Positions 23,814 through 32,496 of a DNA stretch of 52,610 nt are shown here, one piece after another. This DNA is from an uncultured Shinella sp. (GTDB lineage Bacteria; Pseudomonadota; Alphaproteobacteria; Rhizobiales; Rhizobiaceae). Position numbers and translations under genes: made by a program. The stretch is from positions 1-52,610 of the forward strand of contig NZ_CAMLFY010000017.1 of the NCBI RefSeq assembly GCF_946479415.1, in the 5' to 3' direction. The stretch's first letter is position 1. Each line of letters begins with the position of its first letter. Under the pieces are notes generated by a model. It searched no databases, was not told where the DNA came from, and worked only from the letters and a program-made list of their open reading frames with translations.

Positions 23814-24908
23814 ATGACCGACGTCCAGGCCTTGGTCCTCGCACCGCCGCAGCCGGCTCCGACTGCTGCCCGCATGGGCAAACTTTCCGCCTATTTCGGC
23901 ACGCCCGGCAACACCATCATCAGCGTCGCCTCGATCGTCGCGATCGTCTTCGTCGCCAAGCTTGCGATCGGATGGCTGTTTATCGATGCGGTCTTTTCCG
24001 GCAACGGCGAGGCCTGCAAGGGAACGAGCGGCGCCTGCTGGCCCTTCGTGGCGCAGAAGCTGCGCTACATGCTCTTCGGCTTCTATCCCTATGACGAGCA
24101 ATGGCGGCCGCTTTCGGCGCTGCTGCTGCTGTTCGGCGCCTGCCTGTTTTCCATGGTGCCGCGCTTCTGGAGCCGTGGATTGCTCATCGCGTGGATCGTC
24201 GTCATCCTGCCGGTGCTCTACATCCTCATGGCGGGTGGCGTCTTCGGCCTCACGCCGGTCGCGACGTCGAACTGGGGCGGCCTGCCGCTGTCCTTCATGC
24301 TCTCCTTCGTCGGGCTGACGCTCGCGCTGCCGCTCGGCATCGTTCTGGCTCTGGCGCGGGCCTCAAACCTGCCGGCCATCCGGGTTCTGGCGGTCGGCTT
24401 CATCGAGATCGTGCGCGGCGTGCCGCTGATCAGCATCCTCTTCATGGCGACGGTCATGCTGCCGCTCTTCATGCCCGATGGCGTGACGATCGACAAATTG
24501 CTGCGCGCCCAGGTGGCGATCATCCTCTTCGCCTCGGCCTATATCGCCGAGATCGTGCGCGGCGGCCTGCAGGACGTGCCGGCGGGCCAGTATGAGGCGG
24601 GCCAGTCGCTCGGGCTGCATTACTGGCAGGTCATGCGCAAAATCGTGCTGCCGCAGGCGCTGAAGAAGGTCATTCCGCCGATGGTCGGCCTGTTCATCGG
24701 CTTCTTCCAAGATACGACGCTGGTCACCATCGTCGGCCTCGTCGATTTCCTCGATACGGTACGCTCCGCCATCCGCGATCCGGAATGGCAGGGCATCGCG
24801 GTGCTCGAAGGCTATCTCGTCGCCGCCGCCGTCTATTTCACCTTCAGTGCCCTGATGGGTGCCTATAGCCGCTTCCTCGAAAAATACTTCAGGACGACCC
24901 ATGCTTGA
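23814..24908 (+). CDS. AapM-like amino-acid ABC transporter permease
   Basis: A 364-residue second permease of the same family. The contact loop is YEAGQSLGLHYWQVMRKIVLPQALKKVIPP, and the final helix GLFIGFFQDTTLVTIVGLVDFLDT resembles AapM/BztC. It would pair with the product of the gene at 22664. The amidohydrolase gene starts 8 nt inside its end, tying transport to the enzyme, and no AapP-type ATPase follows as would be usual. Confidence 0.88.
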   Translation: MTDVQALVLAPPQPAPTAARMGKLSAYFGTPGNTIISVASIVAIVFVAKLAIGWLFIDAVFSGNGEACKGTSGACWPFVAQKLRYMLFGFYPYDEQWRPLSALLLLFGACLFSMVPRFWSRGLLIAWIVVILPVLYILMAGGVFGLTPVATSNWGGLPLSFMLSFVGLTLALPLGIVLALARASNLPAIRVLAVGFIEIVRGVPLISILFMATVMLPLFMPDGVTIDKLLRAQVAIILFASAYIAEIVRGGLQDVPAGQYEAGQSLGLHYWQVMRKIVLPQALKKVIPPMVGLFIGFFQDTTLVTIVGLVDFLDTVRSAIRDPEWQGIAVLEGYLVAAAVYFTFSALMGAYSRFLEKYFRTTHA

Positions 24909-26346
24909 CATCACCGTCATCCGAAACGCCCATACCGTCGTCGCCTTCAACGCGGCGACCGGCGGCCATGCCTATCTCAACGATGCCGACGTCGCCTTCG
25001 ACGCCAGCGGTTTCCTGCATATCGGCGGCCGCTACGACGGCCCCTTCACGCGCGAAATCTCCGGCCGCGACCGCATGGTCCTGCCGGGCTTCGTCAATGT
25101 GCACAGCCATTCCGGCGAGGAGCCTATTTCGAAAAGTCTGTTCGAGGACCAGGGCACCGCCGCGCTCTGGGGGCAGGCGATGTACGAATATTCGACGCTG
25201 ATCGAGATCGGCGACGATGCGGTGAAGGCGGCGCTGACGGTGATGCTCGGCGATCTCCTGCGCAGCGGCGTCACGACCTTCGTCGACATTGCCGGCCCGC
25301 ATGAATGCTGGCTGCCGACGCTGGCGGAGAGCGGTGCGCGCGCCTATGTCGCGCCCGGTTTCCGCGAGGCGGCCTGGCATGTCGAGGGCAGCCATCGCCT
25401 CGATTTCCGTTGGGATGCCGCACGCGGCCGCGAGGCCTTTGCGCGGGCACTGGAAACGGTCGATGCGGCCGAGGCCCATCCGTCCAGCCGCCTCGGCGGC
25501 ATCGTCGCCCCCGCGCAGGTCGAGACCTGCTCGCCGGAGTTGTTGCAGGAGGCGGCGCAAGCCGCGCGCGACCGCAAGGTGCCGATCACCATCCATGCTG
25601 CCCAGACCATGGCCGAGCATGAGGAGCTGTTGCGCCGTCACGGAATGACCGCCGTGCGCTATCTCGAAACGCTCGGCGTGCTCGGCCCGGATCTCATTCT
25701 CGGCCATTGCATCTTCATCGACAGCCATGGCTGGACCCGCCAGCGTTCGGCTGATGATCTCGAGCGTCTCGCCGCCAGCCGTACCAGCGTCGCCCATTGC
25801 CCCGTTACCTTCGCGCGCAGCGGCATGGTGCTGCAATCGGTCGGTCGCTACCGCAGGAGCGGCGTCAACGTCGCGCTGGGCACCGACAGCTACCCGTTCA
25901 ACATGCTGGAAGAGATGCGCACGGCGCTGATCAACGCCCGCATTGCCGGCGGCACGGTGTTCGACGTCTCGACGGCGGATATTTTCGATGTGGCGACGCT
26001 TGCCGGCGCGAAAGCGCTTGGCCGCAGCGATATCGGCCGCATTGCCAAGGGGGCGAAGGCGGATTTCTCGCTGGTCGATCTCAAGCATCCCGGCATGCAG
26101 CCGGTCTACGATCCCCTGCGCAATCTCCTGCACTGCGCCGCCGAGCGCGCGGTGGCCGCCGTCTATGTCGATGGCGCCTGCGTCATGGAAAACGACCGGC
26201 CGACGCGTGTGGACTACGACGGCGCGCTTGCGGAATTGCAGGCGGTGCAGGATTTCGCGGTGTGCCGTTTGCAGGCGAACGATCCGCGTGGCCGTGCTGT
26301 TTCGGATCTCGCGCCACTCTCGCTGCCGGTGTTGCCGCATCCGTGA
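24901..26346 (+). CDS. amidohydrolase-superfamily metal-dependent hydrolase/deaminase
   Basis: A 481-residue TIM-barrel enzyme of the ATZ/TRZ-like class. Metal ligands are H68-S-H70 in PGFVNVHSHSGEE, H232 in ITIHAAQ, H269 in LGHCIF and D329 in LGTDSYPFN. The usual deaminase HxxE is HAAQ here (Q235), so a hydrolytic reaction other than a standard aminopurine deamination is possible. It overlaps the permease gene, showing that its substrate is probably what the transporter imports. The kinase gene follows after 33 nt. Substrate unknown. Confidence 0.85.
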   Translation: MLDITVIRNAHTVVAFNAATGGHAYLNDADVAFDASGFLHIGGRYDGPFTREISGRDRMVLPGFVNVHSHSGEEPISKSLFEDQGTAALWGQAMYEYSTLIEIGDDAVKAALTVMLGDLLRSGVTTFVDIAGPHECWLPTLAESGARAYVAPGFREAAWHVEGSHRLDFRWDAARGREAFARALETVDAAEAHPSSRLGGIVAPAQVETCSPELLQEAAQAARDRKVPITIHAAQTMAEHEELLRRHGMTAVRYLETLGVLGPDLILGHCIFIDSHGWTRQRSADDLERLAASRTSVAHCPVTFARSGMVLQSVGRYRRSGVNVALGTDSYPFNMLEEMRTALINARIAGGTVFDVSTADIFDVATLAGAKALGRSDIGRIAKGAKADFSLVDLKHPGMQPVYDPLRNLLHCAAERAVAAVYVDGACVMENDRPTRVDYDGALAELQAVQDFAVCRLQANDPRGRAVSDLAPLSLPVLPHP

Positions 26347-26379
26347 CGCTGCGGATCGCCAAGGCCTGAGGGACATCCT

Positions 26380-28005
26380 ATGATGGCGTCCCCGATCCTT
26401 GAGCCGGCTTCACCTTCGATGCAGCGAACCCTGACTTTTCTTCGTTCCCCCTTCGCCCTTGCCGGCATCTGGCTTCTGCTGCTCATCGCCTTCGGGCTGA
26501 TGTCGGCGGCAAGCCATAAGCAGGCGCTGGAGCAGGAAGTCTCGGAAAGTGGCCGTGCACTACAAAGGGCGATTTCACAGCGGGTCGCCCAGCATGATGC
26601 ACATCTGACGAGCCTCAGCGCGCTCGGGCTTGCGCAGACGCAACCGTCGGAAGATTTCGATCTCGTTGCCCGGTCGATCCTGCGGTTCTATCCGCGCATT
26701 GTTGCGATCGATCTCGTCCGGATCTCCACAGGCGAGCCGGGCGTGGTGAGTTCGGCGACCTCGGCCGATGGCTCGACCGCCGATCCTCTTTTGGTTTCCA
26801 GCGCGGTGGCGGCGCTTGCCGCCGGCAAGGCGGTCTATGGGCCGGATACCAAGCCCGGCCACTACCGGCTGATGAAGCGCATGAACGACACGATGGCCGT
26901 CAGTCTCGATATCGACGGTGCCAAGCTGGTCGAAGGCGAAGAGCTGCCGCGCTGGGCGGTGCTGACCCTCTCCATGGTCGATGGTCCCCTGCTGGAGACG
27001 GGCGACGGAGCCTCCGCAGGGATGTCCTTCGGCGCCCGCAACCTCGGTTTCGAAGCACCTGTCGCCAGTGTCACGCAGCCCCTGCGCCTGTCGCTGCAAC
27101 GCCATGTCACGCTGGGGCAGCTTCTGCCACCGGTGCCCTTTGCGCTATTCGCGGCCATTTCGCTGGCTGGTCTGGTGCTCGTCCGCTCGCTGCTGCGCCA
27201 TCGCCACGAAGCGGCCATGGCCCGCGCAGCGGCGGAGGCGGCATCGCGGCGCGAGGCGCTGCGCCAGCACGAGACGAAACTGGCGCATGCGCTGCGCATC
27301 AACAGCATGGGCGAGATGGCCTCCGGCATCGCCCATGAGCTCACCCAGCCGCTGACGGCGCTGCTCAGCCAGAGCCAGGCCGGGCGGCGCATCGCGGCCG
27401 CGAATGGCCTTGCCGATACGCCGATCGACGGCGTGCTGGCGGCAAACGTGCTTCAGGCCAAGCGCGCGGCCGATATCCTGGTGCGGTTGCGCGCCTATGT
27501 CGGCAAGAGTGCGCTGGAGGCCGGCGTGCACGATCTGGGCCGGCACGTCGCCGATATCGTCGCGCTCTCGCGCATCGATCTCGACAGGCGCGGCATCGCG
27601 CTTGCTATCGATCTGCCGGATGCACCGGCCTTGGCGCGTATCGATCCCGTCGAGATCGAGCAGGTCATTCACAACCTCATCCGCAATGCCGCCGATGCGG
27701 TGGAGCAGGCGGGGCGAGGGGACGGACGGGTGCTTGTGGCCCTGAAGCCGGCCGGTGGCAATTACGAGATCACCGTGTCCGACAATGGCACCGGCATTCC
27801 GCCGGATATTCTGCCGCGGCTGTTCGAGCCGTTCTTCTCCAGCAAGCCTGACGGCATGGGCCTTGGTCTCAGTCTGTGCGAAAGCATCGTCGAGCGCTTC
27901 GACGGCGGCATTTCGGCGGAGAACGATCCGAAGGGCGGCGCGGTCTTCACCGTGCGCCTGCCGGCCGCGCGGGAAACGGCAAGACGAGAGGAAGCAGCGG
28001 AATGA
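26380..28005 (+). CDS. membrane sensor histidine kinase
   Basis: A 541-residue kinase. The first transmembrane helix is about residues 25-44, followed by a periplasmic sensor region to about 245, then a second helix (LPPVPFALFAAISLAGLVLVRSL). The dimerisation domain holds the phosphorylated His319 in SGIAHELTQPL, and the ATPase domain has N (HNLIRNAADAV), G1 (VSDNGTGIP) and G2 (GMGLGLSLCESI) boxes. This is the FixL/DctB-like HPK4 style, without PAS or HAMP recognised. GAGGGA precedes the ATG. The regulator gene overlaps by ATGA. Confidence 0.9.
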   Translation: MMASPILEPASPSMQRTLTFLRSPFALAGIWLLLLIAFGLMSAASHKQALEQEVSESGRALQRAISQRVAQHDAHLTSLSALGLAQTQPSEDFDLVARSILRFYPRIVAIDLVRISTGEPGVVSSATSADGSTADPLLVSSAVAALAAGKAVYGPDTKPGHYRLMKRMNDTMAVSLDIDGAKLVEGEELPRWAVLTLSMVDGPLLETGDGASAGMSFGARNLGFEAPVASVTQPLRLSLQRHVTLGQLLPPVPFALFAAISLAGLVLVRSLLRHRHEAAMARAAAEAASRREALRQHETKLAHALRINSMGEMASGIAHELTQPLTALLSQSQAGRRIAAANGLADTPIDGVLAANVLQAKRAADILVRLRAYVGKSALEAGVHDLGRHVADIVALSRIDLDRRGIALAIDLPDAPALARIDPVEIEQVIHNLIRNAADAVEQAGRGDGRVLVALKPAGGNYEITVSDNGTGIPPDILPRLFEPFFSSKPDGMGLGLSLCESIVERFDGGISAENDPKGGAVFTVRLPAARETARREEAAE

Positions 28006-28598
28006 CGATGGCGCCGGTCTATCTGGTCGATGACGACGAGGGCGTGCGCAGCGCGCTGTCGCTGCTGCTCGGCACCTATGGCATCCGAATCGAGACCTTC
28101 GGCGATCCGACCGCCTTTCTCGCGCGGGCGCCGAAATTGAAGCCGGGCGTGCTGATGCTCGATCTGCGCATGCCCGCCATTACCGGCCTGCAACTGCATG
28201 AAAAGCTGCGCGCCATCGGCTGCGACTGGCCGACGATCATCTGCACCGGCCATGGCGACGTGCATGCCTGCCGGCGCGCCTTCAAGGCCGGCGTCGTGGA
28301 TTTCCTGACGAAGCCGATCGACGAGCAGGTGCTGATCGAGGCTCTGCAACAGGCCTCCGGTGCGCTCGATGCGCGGGCGGAAAAGGCGGAGGCCGCGCAG
28401 CTCGTCGCGCAGCTGACCGATCGCGAGCGCGAGGTGCTCGATATAGTGGGTCGCGGCTGGTCGACCAAGGAGATCGCGGAAGCCCTGCAGCTGTCGCCGC
28501 GCACGGTCGATACGCACCGGGCCAATATCGCCCAGAAACTCGGCACGACGTCGGTCGCGGAGTTCGCGCGCTTGTCGCTGATCGGCCAGGCTCCGTAG
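28002..28598 (+). CDS. FixJ-type response regulator
   Basis: A 198-residue two-domain regulator. The receiver has D10-D11 and phosphate-accepting D54 (LMLDLRMP), with the lysine in FLTKPID. The C-terminal LuxR/FixJ HTH reads LTDREREVLDIVGRGWSTKEIAEALQLSPRTVDTHRANIAQKL. It is translationally coupled to the kinase at 26380. The secreted HbpS-like gene follows after 109 nt and is a likely target or signalling partner. Confidence 0.93.
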   Translation: MTMAPVYLVDDDEGVRSALSLLLGTYGIRIETFGDPTAFLARAPKLKPGVLMLDLRMPAITGLQLHEKLRAIGCDWPTIICTGHGDVHACRRAFKAGVVDFLTKPIDEQVLIEALQQASGALDARAEKAEAAQLVAQLTDREREVLDIVGRGWSTKEIAEALQLSPRTVDTHRANIAQKLGTTSVAEFARLSLIGQAP

Positions 28599-28707
28599 TC
28601 CTACGGACGCCGCTCCGTCCGTCCACCGATACCGCAAAACGCGGAAATCTCCGAAAAGAGGGACGTCGCCGCCAACGAGAAACGAGCGGCCCCAGATGGA
28701 GATACCC

Positions 28708-29193
28708 ATGAAGACGTTCGTAGCCGCCGCCTTTGCCGCCCTGACGCTTGCTGGCGCCGCCCAGGCCGAGATCCTCACCGAGCGCAACATGCCGCTCGAC
28801 ATCGCCGTCGAAGCTGCCGATGCCGCCGTCAAGGCCTGCGCCGCCAAGAAGTTCAACGTGACGGTTGCCGTCGTCGACCGCACCGGCGTGACCCGCGTCG
28901 TCCTGCGCGCCGACCGCGCCGGCCCGCACACGCTCGATAGCGCTGTCCGCAAGGCCTACACCGCCGCTTCCTTCCGCACGCCGACCCAGAAGATCGCCGA
29001 AAACGTCGGCAAGAACCCGGCGGCTGCCGAGCTCGTCTCGATCGACAAGCTGCTCGTTCTCGCCGGTGGCGTTCCGGTCAAGGCCGGTGAGGAAACGATC
29101 GGCGCCATCGGCGTCGGCGGCGCTCCGAGCGGCGATATCGACGACGAATGCGCACGCGCCGGCATTGAAGCTGTCAGCGCCAAGCTGAAATAA
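28708..29193 (+). CDS. secreted GlcG/HbpS (DUF336) family heme-binding-like protein
   Basis: A 161-residue protein: Sec signal MKTFVAAAFAALTLAGAAQA, then a GlcG/HbpS domain with FNVTVAVVDRTGVTRVVLRAD, RKAYTAASF and AGGVPVK...IGAIGVGGAPSGDID. HbpS of Streptomyces binds heme outside the cell and tunes the SenS kinase; GlcG relatives occur in catabolic operons. ATG 28708 has GGAG 7 nt upstream; the in-frame ATG at 28696 has a poorer signal peptide. It follows a kinase/regulator pair and ends in a terminator. Confidence 0.83.
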   Translation: MKTFVAAAFAALTLAGAAQAEILTERNMPLDIAVEAADAAVKACAAKKFNVTVAVVDRTGVTRVVLRADRAGPHTLDSAVRKAYTAASFRTPTQKIAENVGKNPAAAELVSIDKLLVLAGGVPVKAGEETIGAIGVGGAPSGDIDDECARAGIEAVSAKLK

Positions 29194-29204
29194 TTGGAAA
29201 TAGG

Positions 29205-29238
29205 AAGCCCCGGTTTTTCCAAGAAGACCGGGGCTTTT
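29205..29238. terminator. terminator after the HbpS-like gene
   Basis: AAGCCCCGGT pairs with ACCGGGGCTT around a 12-nt loop with a T-run on the plus strand. It may also end the convergent gntR transcript. Confidence 0.8.
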
Positions 29239-29241
29239 GTC

Positions 29242-29973
29242 TCACGTCGACCGGAAGAGGGCGTTGAAGTCGACGCGGGTCGGCTGTTCCTCGAGATCGA
29301 TCTGTGCCTCGATGTGGCGCAGGTGATGATCCATCAGGCTTGCGGCGCGCTTTGCATCCTTGCGCTTCAATGCATCGATGATTTCGGCATGTTCGCCATG
29401 CGAACAGGGCACGGCACCGGGGGATTCGTACAGGGCTATGATAAGGGAACTGCGCGACACGAGTTCCTGCACGAAGGCGCGCATCACCACATTGCCGGCC
29501 ATGGCGGCAAGCTCGAGGTGGAAATCGCCCGATAGCTGGACGCGGCGCTTCTTGTCATTGCGTGCCACGGCATCGGTTTCGTCTTCCACCATGCCGGTCA
29601 ACTGGCGGATATTGTCTTCCGTCACCGTCAGCGCTAGCTTTTCGATCAGCAGACATTCGATGCCGCGCCGCGCTTCGAAAACCTGCCGTGCTTCCTCGAT
29701 CGAAGGCCGTGCCACGAAGGCACCCTTGTTGGGAAACAGTTCGACCAGTTTCTCATGGGCTAGCCGTTGCAGCACCTTGCGGATGATGGTGCGCGACACG
29801 CCGAACGCGCCGGCCAGCGCATCCTCCTGCAAGGGGGTGGCAGGGCGCAGGCGATGGTTGATGATGGCGCTGTAGATCTCGCCATGAATATATTCGTCGG
29901 TCGGGCCTGTCCGCTTTCTGGACTTCGTGATCGCAGCGCGTTCACCGGCCGCCGTTTTCAACACCTGATCCAT
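29242..29973 (-). CDS. GntR-family (FCD subfamily) transcriptional regulator
   Basis: A 243-residue repressor: winged helix near residues 28-95 (LQEDALAGAFGVSRTIIRKVLQRLAHEKLVELFPNKGAFV) and an all-helical FCD effector domain with the metal-site histidines in SGDFHLELA, RHIEA and CSHGEHAEII. GGGGAGAG lies before ATG 29973. Similar operators before the transporter operon and between the two enzyme genes at 30850/31013 make it the likely regulator of this locus. It is convergent with the HbpS-like gene. Confidence 0.9.
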   Translation of the reverse strand: MDQVLKTAAGERAAITKSRKRTGPTDEYIHGEIYSAIINHRLRPATPLQEDALAGAFGVSRTIIRKVLQRLAHEKLVELFPNKGAFVARPSIEEARQVFEARRGIECLLIEKLALTVTEDNIRQLTGMVEDETDAVARNDKKRRVQLSGDFHLELAAMAGNVVMRAFVQELVSRSSLIIALYESPGAVPCSHGEHAEIIDALKRKDAKRAASLMDHHLRHIEAQIDLEEQPTRVDFNALFRST

Positions 29974-30187
29974 CGTCTCTCCCCGGTCGGCGGCGGTTGC
30001 TCCACAGCGGCCGACCATTCTATGCCGCGCTGTTCTATTCAAGGCTTATGTAAAACTTGGCGGTGTTGGGCAATCGAGCAGAGCAATACAAGATGGCTGC
30101 CGTTATCCGCAACACGTCCCCTTGGCGCTGAGGACCGGATTTCCCTAAACATCCGGGTTATCCATTGCAGACTGGCGGGGTTTACGC

Positions 30188-30850
30188 TCAAGGTTCCGTT
30201 TTCATCGACGGCGGGTCGGCATACCCGGCGGCGATCTCGTAATGCATCAGATCCTCCGGTTTCTTCAGGACAAACTGGCGATCGGCGACGATGTAGTTAT
30301 CGGCGTGCAGGCGGGCAATCGGCTGGTAGTTTTCCGGGCGCACGTAGCGGCCGCGTTCGTCCAGACAGTCGTCGCGCACATGCATCTGTATGACCTCGCC
30401 CAAGATGATCGTGCGGCGCTCATATTCGATCGTGTGGGCGACCCGGCATTCCATCGCGCACGGCGCTTCGCTGATGCGCGGCGGAGCCACCTTGACCGAT
30501 GGCACCGGCGTCAGGCCGGCAAAGGCGATCTCATCCACCTCGGAGGGAAAGTTGATGCCCGTAACGATCATCTGTCTGGCAATCGCCATATCGACCATGT
30601 GCACGACGAATTCGCCGGAGCGGCGGATATTGGCGACCGTGTCCTTCATGCCGCCGTTCGGACGCATCTGCATGCCGAGGATGACGAGCGGAGGATCCTG
30701 CGAGAAGACATTGAAGAAGCTCATGGGCGCCGCATTGTGATGCCCTTCGTCATCGATGGTCGTGACGAGTGCGATGGGGCGCGGCGCGACAAAACTCACC
30801 AGCAGGCGATAGCGATCCTGGGCTGGCAATTGTGCGAAGTCGAATTCCAT
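30188..30850 (-). CDS. flavin reductase-like FMN-binding split-barrel protein
   Basis: A 220-residue protein of the flavin-reductase domain family, shown by LVSFVAPRPIALVTTIDDEGHHNAAPMSFFNVFSQDPPLV and the later CAMECRVAHTIEY and ILGEVIQMH. Some relatives reduce FMN, others are oxidoreductases with bound flavin. No monooxygenase partner is present. CCGGGAGGACTG precedes ATG 30850. The gene is divergent from the amidohydrolase at 31013 with a GntR-type operator between them, and lies upstream of gntR on the same strand (214-nt gap). Confidence 0.87.
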   Translation of the reverse strand: MEFDFAQLPAQDRYRLLVSFVAPRPIALVTTIDDEGHHNAAPMSFFNVFSQDPPLVILGMQMRPNGGMKDTVANIRRSGEFVVHMVDMAIARQMIVTGINFPSEVDEIAFAGLTPVPSVKVAPPRISEAPCAMECRVAHTIEYERRTIILGEVIQMHVRDDCLDERGRYVRPENYQPIARLHADNYIVADRQFVLKKPEDLMHYEIAAGYADPPSMKTEP

Positions 30851-30964
30851 CAGTCCTCCCGGCCGGCCGCCTGTGCGAGAGTGCATGTCTGCGTACCACC
30901 GCAGCAAGGACATGCGGGGCTGCCGTGGATTATTGCTTGCATTCGACGACAGTGATGTCAATAT

Positions 30965-30976
30965 TTTGTATACAAT
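30965..30976. promoter_or_regulatory. putative GntR operator between flavin reductase and amidohydrolase genes
   Basis: TTTGTATACAAT contains the perfect 10-bp palindrome TTGTATACAA. It lies 37 bp before the amidohydrolase start and can control both divergent genes. Confidence 0.6.
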
Positions 30977-31012
30977 AGTTTTTGATTTTGTATGGAAATA
31001 AAGGGAGCGAAT

Positions 31013-32461
31013 ATGGACCACCCGGATGTGCTTTTGCGCAACGTGACGGCGCTGACCGTCGATCAGGAGCGCCGCGTCATCGAACGCGCCTGGATCGCCG
31101 TAACCGGCGACCGCATTGTCGGGATCGGTTTTCCGGAGGAGCAGCCGCCGGAAGGCGCGAAAGAGGTGATCGACGGCACCGGCATGGTCGCCATGCCCGG
31201 CCTTGTCGATTGCCATTCCCATGCAGGTCACGGCCTCATCCGTGCCGCCGGCTATGGTGACATCGATCGCTGGACGGAGGTCTGCGAGGGCATCTATGCC
31301 CAAGGCTCGACCCCGGATTTCTGGCGAGCGGAAGCGGAGCTTGCCATGCTCGAACGGTTGATGGCGGGTGTCACGACCGGCATGACGCTGCTTGGCGGCG
31401 GGGCAGATATCATGCGCACGGACGACCCGGCCTTCGGCGATGCCCATTGTGGTGCAACCGCGCAATCGGGCCTGCGCACCATCCTCGCCGTCGGCCCGCG
31501 CCGTCCGCCGTTTCCGCGCAGTTTCCGGCGTTTCGACAACGGGCCGGTGCGCGACGTCGCCGTGAGCTTCCAGCACCAGCTCGAGGTCAGCGAGGACCTC
31601 ATCACGCGCTGGAACGACGTGCTGGGACGCGGCACCGGCGTGTGCCTGATGATGCCTGTCTACAATGCCAAGCAAGTCGAAGACCCGGAGGATCGCAAGG
31701 CGATTGCTGCCATGGGCAATGCCGTCGTGGCACTGCGCGAGCGGCTTGGCGTGCTCTTCACGCAGGATGGTCATCGCGATGGCTCGATCGCGCTTGCCCG
31801 CGATTTCGGGCTGCTTGGCCGCTTCGCGCTGCTCGGCCATAGCGTCGATCTGACGCCCGAGGACGTCGCGGCCTTGAAGGAAACCGGCGCCTCCATCATC
31901 CATAATCCCAGCGCCATCATGTCGATCTACGGCCGCTGCCCCGTACCGGAACTGCTCGAGGCCGGCATCAATGTCTGCATCGCCTCCGATGCCTCCGCGC
32001 CCGACCGCGGCTACGACATGTTCCGCCACATGTCGCAGGCGATGCACTATCATCGCCGTCACTTCCGTGATCCCGCCTATCTGCCGCCGGGCAAGGCGAT
32101 CGAGCTGGTGACGATCGATGCCGCTCGGGCGCTGGGGCTGGAAAACGAGATCGGTTCGCTGGAGGTCGGCAAGAAGGCGGATATCGTGCTCGTCGACATG
32201 CGCAAGCCCCATCTCTATCCCCCGGGTATGCCGGTGCTGCGCATCGCGCATTTCGCCAATGCTGCCGATGTCGATACGGTGATGGTCAATGGACGTGTGC
32301 TGATGCGCGGCCGCAAGGTAACGCATCTCAATATGCAGGATATTCTGGAAAACGCCGCCGCAGAGCAGCGCAAGGCCTTCGAGCGGGCAGGGCTGAAGGA
32401 ATGCCTTTCCGAACCGGCCGGCTACTGGCGCAACACGCGCTACGAATCCGTCGCACCATGA
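31013..32461 (+). CDS. second amidohydrolase-superfamily enzyme
   Basis: A 482-residue ATZ/TRZ-like metal-dependent hydrolase. Ligands are H68-S-H70 in VDCHSHAG, H254 in QDGHRDG, H276 in LLGHSVDL and D326 in IASDASAP. As in the paralogue at 24901 the deaminase glutamate after the third histidine is absent (HRDG). The C-terminal EIGSLEVGKKADIVLVDM closes the barrel and composite domain. AAGGGAG sits before ATG 31013. It probably acts on the same or a successive compound. A terminator follows. Confidence 0.85.
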   Translation: MDHPDVLLRNVTALTVDQERRVIERAWIAVTGDRIVGIGFPEEQPPEGAKEVIDGTGMVAMPGLVDCHSHAGHGLIRAAGYGDIDRWTEVCEGIYAQGSTPDFWRAEAELAMLERLMAGVTTGMTLLGGGADIMRTDDPAFGDAHCGATAQSGLRTILAVGPRRPPFPRSFRRFDNGPVRDVAVSFQHQLEVSEDLITRWNDVLGRGTGVCLMMPVYNAKQVEDPEDRKAIAAMGNAVVALRERLGVLFTQDGHRDGSIALARDFGLLGRFALLGHSVDLTPEDVAALKETGASIIHNPSAIMSIYGRCPVPELLEAGINVCIASDASAPDRGYDMFRHMSQAMHYHRRHFRDPAYLPPGKAIELVTIDAARALGLENEIGSLEVGKKADIVLVDMRKPHLYPPGMPVLRIAHFANAADVDTVMVNGRVLMRGRKVTHLNMQDILENAAAEQRKAFERAGLKECLSEPAGYWRNTRYESVAP

Positions 32462-32468
32462 CGAAAGA

Positions 32469-32491
32469 ACGGGGCGGCCGAGCCGCCCCGT
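32469..32491. terminator. terminator between amidohydrolase and RTX genes
   Basis: ACGGGGCGGC pairs with GCCGCCCCGT around CGA. Flanks are A-rich on the left and TCTTGCTT on the right; it serves both convergent genes. Confidence 0.75.
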
Positions 32492-32496
32492 CTTGC

